Source: Bacteroidota bacterium
GTDB lineage: Bacteria; Bacteroidota; Ignavibacteria; Palsa-1295
NCBI GenBank assembly: GCA_021324735.1
Contig: JAJPIO010000009.1
Location: 595,341-659,340 of the forward strand
Length of the DNA stretch: 64,000 nucleotides
Reading direction: 5' to 3'
Positions 17,796 to 24,647 of the stretch are shown here, piece by piece. How positions within the stretch are numbered: the first letter of the stretch is position 1; each line of letters opens with the position of its first letter. The position numbers and the translations under genes are program-made. The notes below the pieces were generated by a model. The model searched no databases. It saw only the letters and a list, made by a program, of their open reading frames with translations, and was not told the origin of the DNA.

Positions 17796-18634
17796 CTAAC
17801 ATGCCGTGCCTTCGGCACTTCTCAGTGGTTTGGTGGCTGTGGTCCGGTGACTTACGTCACCGGCTACCGACATATTGTGCCTTCGGCACTTGGGTATTGT
17901 GCCTAAATCTTATGTGTCCGCCAATCGCCTCTGCCCAGCATCTTCGCATCTTCGCCTGTGCGATCGGCAACGACAGTACCGGTGCATTCATGGGGGGAAG
18001 CACCAATGGCTCGGGACTCTACCAATCGGATGACACGGGCAAGACCTGGAAGCACCTCGGCTGGAATAATATCAAATGCTATTCGATGGATATGGTGCAA
18101 TCCTCGAACGGACGAATCCTTTATGAAGCAACAGGTCTCGGAGTTCTTCGCTCAACGGATTATGGCGAGCATTGGAAGCAAATAACGGATTGGCGAATAT
18201 CAGAAGTAATGGATATTGCCATCGATCAAAAAAATCCCAACGAGATATATCTTGCCACGGCGCATGGACCGTGGAGAACGAGAGATGGGGGCAAAACGTG
18301 GAGCGAGTTTCATAACTCCAGACAGTACAGTAATGGAGTTCAATTTATTGACTCTGTACCAAACTTCTTTGAAAGGCAACTGCATTTTGTTGGTGGAAGA
18401 CCGGAGCAACTGGATTCGGCTGATATATCGGGGAAGGCTAACATTCTATTGCATCCCCCCGATGAGAACCCTGCAGTTGTCTTAATTTCCACTTTAGGAA
18501 ACGGTATTTATTTCGGGGAGCAAGTTCGCTATCCTTGCGGCGAGTTCGCCAAAAGCAGTTATTGCGATCCGTGCCAGAATGTACTGCCGATGCGCCAAAT
18601 ATGGAGACTTAGAATGTTTGGGGTAACGCCGTGA
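17792..18634 (+). CDS. Asp-box (BNR-like) protein with repeat-derived N-terminus, probably truncated
   Basis: A 280-residue frame. Residues 1-34 are translated from the right REP repeats (SGDLRHRLPTYCAFGT). A hydrophobic stretch then ends PPIASAQ, a plausible signal-peptide cleavage site. Three Asp-box motifs follow (YQSDDTGKTW, RSTDYGEHW, RTRDGGKTW), as in beta-propeller sialidase-like or Ycf48-like proteins. The propeller is too short to be complete, and the last 40 residues (from PCGEFAKSSYCDPC) do not look related, so the gene is probably truncated. The start codon (TTG at 17792 or a later TTG/ATG) is uncertain. The stop overlaps the next start. Confidence 0.5.
   Translation: MTNMPCLRHFSVVWWLWSGDLRHRLPTYCAFGTWVLCLNLMCPPIASAQHLRIFACAIGNDSTGAFMGGSTNGSGLYQSDDTGKTWKHLGWNNIKCYSMDMVQSSNGRILYEATGLGVLRSTDYGEHWKQITDWRISEVMDIAIDQKNPNEIYLATAHGPWRTRDGGKTWSEFHNSRQYSNGVQFIDSVPNFFERQLHFVGGRPEQLDSADISGKANILLHPPDENPAVVLISTLGNGIYFGEQVRYPCGEFAKSSYCDPCQNVLPMRQIWRLRMFGVTP
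17806..17889 (+). repeat. Right REP-like repeats (units C', B', A')
   Basis: The lone hairpin GTGCC-TTC-GGCAC (17806-17818) is 10 bases after the transposase stop. The 46-bp unit (17844-17889) follows: CCGGTGAC-TTAC-GTCACCGG, linker CTACCGACATATT, GTGCC-TTC-GGCAC. It is the inverted counterpart of the left side and lies within the reading frame of the next gene. Confidence 0.92.
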
Positions 18635-20475
18635 CGAATTGTAGAATCTTCCGAAGTCTTTCCGGTGACTTACGTCGTCGGCTACTGACATGGTGTGCCA
18701 GCACTATGATGGCTTGCATCCTCCTGACGACAAGTGGATATGGACAATCGCGGCAAACAAAGTCATTCGTTCTTTCTCGCATCGCCTCAACCCCCGTTCG
18801 CAATGATTTTGCCATTGTTGCAGCAAAGATTCGCACTGGTACCGATACCGCTCACGCCTACAAACAGCTCGATACGCTTCTCTCACGCGCCTATGGTGAC
18901 ATGTTTTGGATGTACGGTTGTGCCGGACTTTATTATGCAACAGCCGACGTATTGCGACCTGAATATAAGGCAAAGATTCGTTGGGCTTGGAAACATCATA
19001 CACCGTATCGCGGCGATACGGAGAATCACTTCCTGATGTACTATGGCTCGCTGCTCCTGATGAGTCAGGAATGGCCGGACCTGCCCGATACCGAGTGGTT
19101 CATGGGTAAGTCATCGAAGGAGATTTACAATGAGTCCAAAGAATATCTCTATCACTGGATCGACGAGACGGTACGAAATGGGATGACCGAATGGTCATCT
19201 CCACGATATGGATACTACTATATCACACCGCTCGTATTGCTTGCCGAGTATACGAAAGACACTCGCCTTAAGCATCGCTTCGAGATGATGCTTGAATATA
19301 TCCTTGCCGATTATGCGTCCGATTATTTGAATGGCTGCTATTGCGGCGCTCATTCCCGTGTTGGTGATGATGCCGCGATCGATCCTCGTGCGGCAGAGAT
19401 TACTTCCTATGGCGAGTACTTCTTTGAGGATTCGGTCAAGCATCTTTTGCCGGATGTAGCATTTGCGGCTATGACAAGTTTCGAATGCCCAACTATTATC
19501 CGTGATATTGCAAAAGATCGTTCACAGCCATACGAGCAATACTCCTTCAAGCGTGGAAGGCAGATGATTCGCTACCTGGATAAGTGGAGTAACTGGGCGG
19601 TATATTCGAATTCTGGATCCGAAGATTATTCTCACGATAGCACCATACGAGCCGGTGCACTCTTGGACAGCACGCTTCATGCTCCCGTGTACAAATACGA
19701 ATACATGACGAAGGACTACTGCCTCGGCTCCATGCAGGGCGGTATTGTACAGCCGATACAGCAGCAGTCGTGGTCGCTCGTCTTTAATTCGGATAAGCCG
19801 CATAATATTATCACGGGATTGCATCCTTATGTAAGCGCCGAAGAACTGGGCATGTTCTTTCCGGAATATCCAAGCTGGCAACTCGAACGCATCGAGCGTG
19901 TAAAACGCGGCTATTCGAGCGAGGACAAATGGTACGGCGGCTCACCATACGAAAGGATCTATCAGGATAAGAATGTGCTTGTCGCTTTATATGATCTGCC
20001 GGATAGTGTGAAGTATCACCATGTGGATCTATTCTTACCATGGAACGAGCATCAGGTGGATTCTACAAAGCCGGTTAATACGAGTGCAGAATATATACCC
20101 GATTGGCGAGTATTTAAATATGACTCAATTCGTGTAGGGGTTTATCCGCTTGCGGAATTTCATGAGATAAAAGATCCGAATGGAATGCGCCTTAGAATGA
20201 GTGCCAGGCATTGCGGTTACGTTATTTATTGTGAAAGCGCGCGCTCCGTAAGCGCGCGAGATTTTATTGCCAAGCTGGTCGGATGCGATCTACAGGAGAA
20301 GACAGACAGAATTTATTCCAAAGGAGATAACGGACGAACAATCGATGTTTCTCTTAGTCCCACAAGAGATGGGTCCTGGCTTTTCAAATCCATGTTCCTT
20401 AAATCAAAAAAAGGAAGTGGCATACTAACTATGCGCTATAAAGGCGAGAAGCGGGTGCTGGATTTTAGAGAGTAA
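18631..20475 (+). CDS. Exported alpha/alpha-toroid protein (possible polysaccharide lyase)
   Basis: A 614-residue protein. The first 25 residues (with SGDLRRRLLTW) are encoded by a decayed REP unit, followed by a hydrophobic segment and TSGYGQS. The ATG at 18706 is an alternative start without the repeat part. Residues 90-330 form helices typical of an (alpha/alpha)n toroid (AWKHHTPYRGDTENHFLMYY, NGMTEWSSPRYGYYY); the rest is beta-rich. The Asn/His/Tyr-rich toroid recalls heparinase- or alginate-lyase-like proteins, but no family motif is decisive. It probably belonged to the sugar-use cluster upstream before the RAYT unit entered. Confidence 0.5.
   Translation: MTNCRIFRSLSGDLRRRLLTWCASTMMACILLTTSGYGQSRQTKSFVLSRIASTPVRNDFAIVAAKIRTGTDTAHAYKQLDTLLSRAYGDMFWMYGCAGLYYATADVLRPEYKAKIRWAWKHHTPYRGDTENHFLMYYGSLLLMSQEWPDLPDTEWFMGKSSKEIYNESKEYLYHWIDETVRNGMTEWSSPRYGYYYITPLVLLAEYTKDTRLKHRFEMMLEYILADYASDYLNGCYCGAHSRVGDDAAIDPRAAEITSYGEYFFEDSVKHLLPDVAFAAMTSFECPTIIRDIAKDRSQPYEQYSFKRGRQMIRYLDKWSNWAVYSNSGSEDYSHDSTIRAGALLDSTLHAPVYKYEYMTKDYCLGSMQGGIVQPIQQQSWSLVFNSDKPHNIITGLHPYVSAEELGMFFPEYPSWQLERIERVKRGYSSEDKWYGGSPYERIYQDKNVLVALYDLPDSVKYHHVDLFLPWNEHQVDSTKPVNTSAEYIPDWRVFKYDSIRVGVYPLAEFHEIKDPNGMRLRMSARHCGYVIYCESARSVSARDFIAKLVGCDLQEKTDRIYSKGDNGRTIDVSLSPTRDGSWLFKSMFLKSKKGSGILTMRYKGEKRVLDFRE
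18662..18704 (+). repeat. Third, decayed REP unit inside a coding region
   Basis: CCGGTGAC-TTAC-GTCGTCGG (18662-18681) has lost pairing at two arm positions. The 13-base linker CTACTGACATGGT follows, then a shortened GTGCC-AGCAC (18695-18704). It has the same orientation as the right-hand unit at 17844-17889 and encodes part of the N-terminus of the gene at 18631. Confidence 0.88.
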
Positions 20476-20476
20476 G

Positions 20477-20848
20477 TTATTGCGGCAAGTATTCAACAAG
20501 GTCGGGATACTCGGCCCTAAATATTTTTTCGCAATAATCCCGGAGGATCGGAATATCCTCGTAAGCAGTCTTCCATACTTTGAAGATTTCCGTCCCAAAG
20601 TATTCGTGAACAATATAATTTCGAAAGCCTTTGATCTTAATCCATTCCGCATCAGAATGCTTTGCCTTTAACTCTTCCGAAAGATGCGCAGCAGCTTCAC
20701 CAATGATAACAAATTGGTATGAGACGGCGCTGTGAAATAACTCATCGTTGACAAAATCGTCGAAGGTTTTCGTACCGCCGCGAAAGCGGGCAATGTGATC
20801 CGCGGCTTCGATAATATCAACAAGGCGGGTTGCGTCAGGCCGCTTCAT
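20477..20848 (-). CDS. hepT: HepT-type HEPN ribonuclease toxin
   Basis: A 123-residue helical protein of the DUF86 family. The HEPN active-site motif RX4HXY is RNYIVHEY (Arg76, His81, Tyr83). HepT toxins cleave RNA and are neutralised when the partner MntA adds AMP groups to the Tyr of this motif. The gene overlaps mntA by 14 bases, the usual order and coupling for this pair. All motif residues are intact. Confidence 0.88.
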   Translation of the reverse strand: MKRPDATRLVDIIEAADHIARFRGGTKTFDDFVNDELFHSAVSYQFVIIGEAAAHLSEELKAKHSDAEWIKIKGFRNYIVHEYFGTEIFKVWKTAYEDIPILRDYCEKIFRAEYPDLVEYLPQ

Positions 20849-21140
20849 AAATAACGCGAGCCTCCGGAAGCACTTCCCTTCGGACTAATGGTTTCAAGCT
20901 GCCTTTGGGTGCAAGATCAACTTTAGTCCCTAATAATTGAGCAAGTTCGTGCTGAAGCGAGAGATAGGCGATAAGCCCGGAATGATCGTCCGGCAAAAAT
21001 TCCACAAGTAAATCGAGATCGCTATCGGGCCGGTGATCGCCGCGCGCGCGCGATCCAAACACCGAGAGTTCTTTCACCCGGTATTTTTGGCAAAGAAGCC
21101 GCAATTCCACTTCCGGAACAGTGATCCCTGATATTTGCAT
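20835..21140 (-). CDS. mntA: MntA-type nucleotidyltransferase antitoxin
   Basis: A 101-residue minimal nucleotidyltransferase. The metal-binding signature GSX10DXD is complete: Gly29-Ser30 in FGSRARGD and Asp41/Asp43 in SDLDLLVEF. MntA antitoxins transfer AMP to HepT. It begins with an ATG 36 bases from the ABC permease gene and overlaps hepT. The placement next to a RAYT unit fits an accessory patch. Confidence 0.88.
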   Translation of the reverse strand: MQISGITVPEVELRLLCQKYRVKELSVFGSRARGDHRPDSDLDLLVEFLPDDHSGLIAYLSLQHELAQLLGTKVDLAPKGSLKPLVRREVLPEARVIYEAA

Positions 21141-21175
21141 ATCGGCTTAACAATGCAACGCAAACGGGCGTTCGA

Positions 21176-22375
21176 TTACCGTTTTAACTTCGGATCGAAC
21201 GCATCACGTAAGCCATCGCCGAAGAGATTGAAGGCAAAAACAGCAATCATAATGGCAAGCGCAGGGAAGAGTGTAAGCCCCCAGTTGGAGCCAGCGGCGA
21301 TAAAGCCGTAACCATCGTGGATCATCTGCCCCCACGTGGCGGTCGGCGGCTGTACGCCTAAGCCGAGAAATGAAAGCGATGCTTCGTAGATGATGGCATT
21401 CGCAAACCCCGCCGTGGCGATTACGATAATCGGTCCAAGTGAGTTGGGAAGAATATGTCGGAAGATCGTCCGCATATTCGAAAGGCCCAACGCCTTGGTT
21501 GCTTCGACGTACTCTGTTTCGCGAAGCGAGAAAAACTGCCCACGGACGATACGAGCCATATCGACCCATTCGGTAATACCGATAGCAATGATCGTCTGCC
21601 AAAGTCCTAGACCAAGCGCGATCGAGATCGCAATGATAAGAAGCAGAGATGGTATCGACCAGACAACATTCGTAAACCACATGAATCCATCATCGACCCA
21701 GCCACGATAATATCCAGCGAGAGAGCCAATAAGCACACCAATAACAAGACTGCACAATTCCGCGAAGAAGGCAACCGTAAGCGAAATACGTGCACCATAC
21801 ATCAGGCGTGAAAGCACATCGCGGCCATAGCGATCGGTGCCAAGATAATAAGTGGGCGTCTTGTGCCATTCCTTTTCTGAAGAACCAGCAAGGCGAGAAA
21901 GAGGAATAGACTTATCGCGGCCTTCTTCCGTTGTATAGATAACTCGATCGCCTTGGATCCGGTATTCACCAATTGGAATAGGAATGGTTTGATTCGGATC
22001 CACCTCGCTTTTGGTGATCAGTACATTACCTTGAAATCCGATCTCTTTGGTTGAGTATTCAAGCACCTGCATGTTCGGATCGAACGGTGCAAGAAGTCCG
22101 GCAAAGAGGGCAATGAAAATGAGGATCACCGTGATCGCCAAGCCGATCATCGCCAGCTTATTGCGCTTGAGCCTCCGCCACGAGTAATACCAAAGTGAAT
22201 GTGGCTGCTCTGTAATGAGACCGGCGTTCTCCTGCTTTCGGCGTTCCGCCTCTTCCTTGGTTAGCCGCGGTGGCACTGATGCGCGAGCAACAAGCTCGTC
22301 TTGCAACTCCTGTTCGGGAAGTGTTGCTTGAACGATCACATCTGTCCCATTATTCGAGTTTGTAGTCGTTGCCAT
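21176..22375 (-). CDS. ABC transporter permease, DppC/OppC type
   Basis: A 399-residue inner-membrane permease. The N-terminus has an extra soluble segment (residues 1-70), then a first helix (KLAMIGLAITVILIFIALF). A periplasmic domain of about 100 residues precedes the PTYYLGTDRYGRDVLSRLMYG segment typical of DppC. The EAA loop (EATKALGLSNMRTIFRHILP) contacts the ATPase. It follows the DppB-type gene by 10 bases. No substrate-binding protein or ATPase gene is nearby, so they must be elsewhere. Peptide or other solute import is likely. Confidence 0.88.
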   Translation of the reverse strand: MATTTNSNNGTDVIVQATLPEQELQDELVARASVPPRLTKEEAERRKQENAGLITEQPHSLWYYSWRRLKRNKLAMIGLAITVILIFIALFAGLLAPFDPNMQVLEYSTKEIGFQGNVLITKSEVDPNQTIPIPIGEYRIQGDRVIYTTEEGRDKSIPLSRLAGSSEKEWHKTPTYYLGTDRYGRDVLSRLMYGARISLTVAFFAELCSLVIGVLIGSLAGYYRGWVDDGFMWFTNVVWSIPSLLLIIAISIALGLGLWQTIIAIGITEWVDMARIVRGQFFSLRETEYVEATKALGLSNMRTIFRHILPNSLGPIIVIATAGFANAIIYEASLSFLGLGVQPPTATWGQMIHDGYGFIAAGSNWGLTLFPALAIMIAVFAFNLFGDGLRDAFDPKLKR

Positions 22376-22385
22376 GGAATAGATG

Positions 22386-23321
22386 TTAACTAAGTTTTAC
22401 ACGGGGATCGAGGCGAGCGTAGACGACGTCGACAATAAAATTCACGACGACGAAGATTACTGCTGAGAAGATAACCGTACCTTGAATGATCGGAAAATCG
22501 CTGCGGGTAATAGCATCTACCGCTTGCAATCCGATCCCGGGCCAGTTAAAAATATACTCGATAAAGTAGGTACCGACAAGGAGTCCTGCAAGCCAAGCGC
22601 TGACGGTCGTTACGACGGGATTGAGCGCATTCCGTAGTGCATGTCGATACACGATCGATTTCCACGGTGCACCTTTCGCTTTGGCTGTACGGACGTAATC
22701 GCTCGACATTACTTCCAGCATGCTCGAACGAGTAACGCGTGCGATAATAGAAACTGGACGTAAGGCAAGAACCAACATTGGCAAGACCAGGTATTCCAGA
22801 TGCAGTTCGCCGCCTTCCCACATGTAGCCCGAGACAGGCAACCAATCGAGCCAGGAGCCAAACACCAGCATGGCCAACAAGCCCATGACGAATGCCGGTA
22901 TTGAAATCCCAATTAGCGCAAACAGCATGGCGGCATTGTCAAAGAGACTATACGATCGTATTGCACTTAATACTCCAATGCCTACACCAAGTACCGAGGC
23001 GATCAGCATAGCGCTGATGGCGAGTGTTGCTGTCGCACCGAAGCGATCCCAAATGCTTTGGAGTACGGGACGATTGGAAGTAAAAGATCGGCCTAAGTCG
23101 CCTTGCGCGACATTACCGAGAAATCGTACGTAACGCTGCCACGCGGGCAAGTCCAGTCCCAGTTCATGGCGGATAGCGGTTTGCGTTGCGAGATCGGCAC
23201 GCTGACCCTGCATCATGCGTGCCGGGTCAGGCAATAAATTCATAATAAAGAAGACGACCGTAACCACGCCAAATATGACAAGGATAGAATACGTCAGTCT
23301 TCGAATCGTAAAAGAGAGCAT
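22386..23321 (-). CDS. ABC transporter permease, DppB/OppB type
   Basis: A 311-residue inner-membrane permease with six helices. The N-terminal family pattern (RRLTYSILVIFGVVTVVFF, LLPDPARMMQGQ), the EAA loop (RTAKAKGAPWKSIVYRHALR) and the end (VDVVYARLDPRVKLS) are diagnostic. It pairs with the DppC-type permease to form the membrane channel of a peptide-type importer. Confidence 0.92.
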   Translation of the reverse strand: MLSFTIRRLTYSILVIFGVVTVVFFIMNLLPDPARMMQGQRADLATQTAIRHELGLDLPAWQRYVRFLGNVAQGDLGRSFTSNRPVLQSIWDRFGATATLAISAMLIASVLGVGIGVLSAIRSYSLFDNAAMLFALIGISIPAFVMGLLAMLVFGSWLDWLPVSGYMWEGGELHLEYLVLPMLVLALRPVSIIARVTRSSMLEVMSSDYVRTAKAKGAPWKSIVYRHALRNALNPVVTTVSAWLAGLLVGTYFIEYIFNWPGIGLQAVDAITRSDFPIIQGTVIFSAVIFVVVNFIVDVVYARLDPRVKLS

Positions 23322-23370
23322 CGACTTTTAGACGTTGCTTTAGACAACAATTTGCAGAGATAAGAAAGCA

Positions 23371-23820
23371 ATGAACTTGGGGAAATCATTCATTGAAACG
23401 GAGAATTCCCTCTCTGTGACTGAAGAAATACAAATATCGATTGGGAATGTTCGCCTGGAAGAACTGGAGCCATTCTTTAGCGGCTGGACATGGACGCCGA
23501 CAGTGGAAGCCAGAACCGCGTTGGTTGAGAAGTCCGATATTGTTGTGGCGGCTCGGATGGGGAAGAACCTGATTGGGATTGCAACCGCACTTACAGACGG
23601 TGGCTTTTTTGCCTATCTTTCATATCTGGAAGTCCTGCCCCAAGCGCAAGGACATGGCGTAGCAAAAAAGCTTGTCGAGAAAGTAGTTGAAATGGTGAAA
23701 GATCAATATGATATTGCCACCATTACAGACTCCGAAACGGTCGCTTTTTACGAAAAGGTCGGTTTCACTAATAATGTCTCGGGCGTTCACTTGAGATTTC
23801 TTCCGAAGAATAAAGAGTGA
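23371..23820 (+). CDS. GNAT-family N-acetyltransferase
   Basis: A 149-residue protein. The acetyl-CoA motif A is YLEVLPQAQGHGVAKKLVEKV, with QGHGVA matching QxxGxG/A, and the C-terminal EKVGFTNNVSG fits motif B. The first 25 residues are not conserved, so Met1 is uncertain. It transfers acetyl groups to an unknown amine. It diverges from the permease genes and converges on the YbjQ-like gene. Confidence 0.8.
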   Translation: MNLGKSFIETENSLSVTEEIQISIGNVRLEELEPFFSGWTWTPTVEARTALVEKSDIVVAARMGKNLIGIATALTDGGFFAYLSYLEVLPQAQGHGVAKKLVEKVVEMVKDQYDIATITDSETVAFYEKVGFTNNVSGVHLRFLPKNKE

Positions 23821-23823
23821 TCG

Positions 23824-24150
23824 CTATTCTAACTTTACGGCCGTTCCATAACAGATCACTTCAGTCACACCGCCCATGATCTCGGTAGCGTCATAACGCA
23901 CGCCGATAATACCGTCGGCACCAAGCTGCGAGGCATGGTCGACCATCTGTTCAAATGCATCGTTACGGGCTTGCTCACAGAGTTGAGTGTACATCGTAAT
24001 GTTGCCACCAAAGATCGTTTGAAGTCCAGCAGCGAACGAGCCGACGATAGAGCGAGAGCGGACGATAATGCCACGCACTACTCCCAAATTTCTGCTCACC
24101 TTTTTACCTGCAATGTCAAAGGATGTGGTAATATTCGCGTGATCCATCAT
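23824..24150 (-). CDS. YbjQ/UPF0145-family protein
   Basis: A 108-residue soluble protein. Family segments [40 protein letters not shown] and [24 protein letters not shown] match the YbjQ (heavy-metal-binding-like) fold, which forms pentamers of unknown role. AAGGAG lies upstream of two adjacent ATGs (24150 and 24147); the longer frame to 24216 has no such signal. Confidence 0.88.
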   Translation of the reverse strand: MMDHANITTSFDIAGKKVSRNLGVVRGIIVRSRSIVGSFAAGLQTIFGGNITMYTQLCEQARNDAFEQMVDHASQLGADGIIGVRYDATEIMGGVTEVICYGTAVKLE

Positions 24151-24215
24151 ATGTCTCCTTATTGTGATTGTTTGAATACAATAATACTGCTTTCCTTTCT
24201 CGTAGCCACAAATCA

Positions 24216-24245
24216 TTGGTCAGTATATTAAATCACATATCTTTG
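24216..24245 (+). promoter_or_regulatory. Promoter for the cobalamin riboswitch transcript
   Basis: TTG at 24216-24218 and TATCTTTG at 24238-24245 are separated by 19 bases and match the Bacteroidota TTG-N19-TAnnTTTG pattern. The predicted RNA would start near 24252, just before the riboswitch core. Confidence 0.65.
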
Positions 24246-24254
24246 CAACCAAGT

Positions 24255-24488
24255 ACGTGGTGCCTCATAGCATGAGCGATCGTGCGCGAGGTGAAAAGGG
24301 AATCTCGTGAGAGAACCCTGCCGTGATCTCACGGTTGGTTTTTCAATTCGAGAGCTGCCCCGCAACTGTAACTCCGGACGAGCGATCGTCCACCTAAGAC
24401 CACTGGGTAAAATCCGGGAAGGCAAGAAGCATGAGGGATCATTTACGTGATCGTTCAATGCAGGAGAAGCCAGGAGACCTGCCACAGA
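24255..24488 (+). promoter_or_regulatory. Cobalamin (AdoCbl) riboswitch
   Basis: The conserved elements occur in order: GAGGTGAAAAGGGAAT (from 24288), GCCCCGCAACTGTAA (near 24357), ACCACTGGG near 24400, GGGAAGGC near 24417, and the B12 box AAGCCAGGAGACCTGCC (24467-24483). Two variable stems (24270-24285 and 24376-24391) are capped by GCGA tetraloops. High cobalamin is expected to switch off the receptor gene downstream. Confidence 0.97.
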
Positions 24489-24606
24489 AAAGCAGCACAG
24501 CGCTGCTCTAATCAACATCATTTGCCTTCGAGGGAGAGGCAGGAGTTACAAAAGATCGACGTTGCACCGTGGCGGTTTCCGCTCTCGTGCTTTGATTTTT
24601 GTCAGT

Positions 24607-24647
24607 ACTCCTATGCTCGCCCAGGAAGGCCGCATAGGAGTTTTTTT
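24607..24647 (+). terminator. Riboswitch expression platform: terminator that also covers the ribosome-binding site
   Basis: ACTCCTATGC (24607-24616) pairs perfectly with GCATAGGAGT (24632-24641), followed by seven Ts. The right arm contains AGGAG, the likely Shine-Dalgarno of the receptor gene, whose TTG start (24646) uses the last Ts of the tract. Confidence 0.85.

Larger units (their letters stand above)
17225..17889 (+). mobile_element. RAYT (IS200-like) unit with symmetrical palindromic ends
   Basis: The transposase gene is flanked by the hairpin order A-B-C on the left and C'-B'-A' on the right. A is GTGCC-N3-GGCAC (17225-17237), B is CCGGTGAC-GCAA-GTCACCGG (17251-17270), C is GTGCC-GAA-GGCAC (17296-17308). 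On the right lie 17806-17818, 17844-17863 and 17877-17889, inverted relative to the left. The A/B unit is 46 bp on both sides with a conserved 13-bp linker. This is the layout expected of a REP-associated transposase with its own repeats. Confidence 0.85.
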
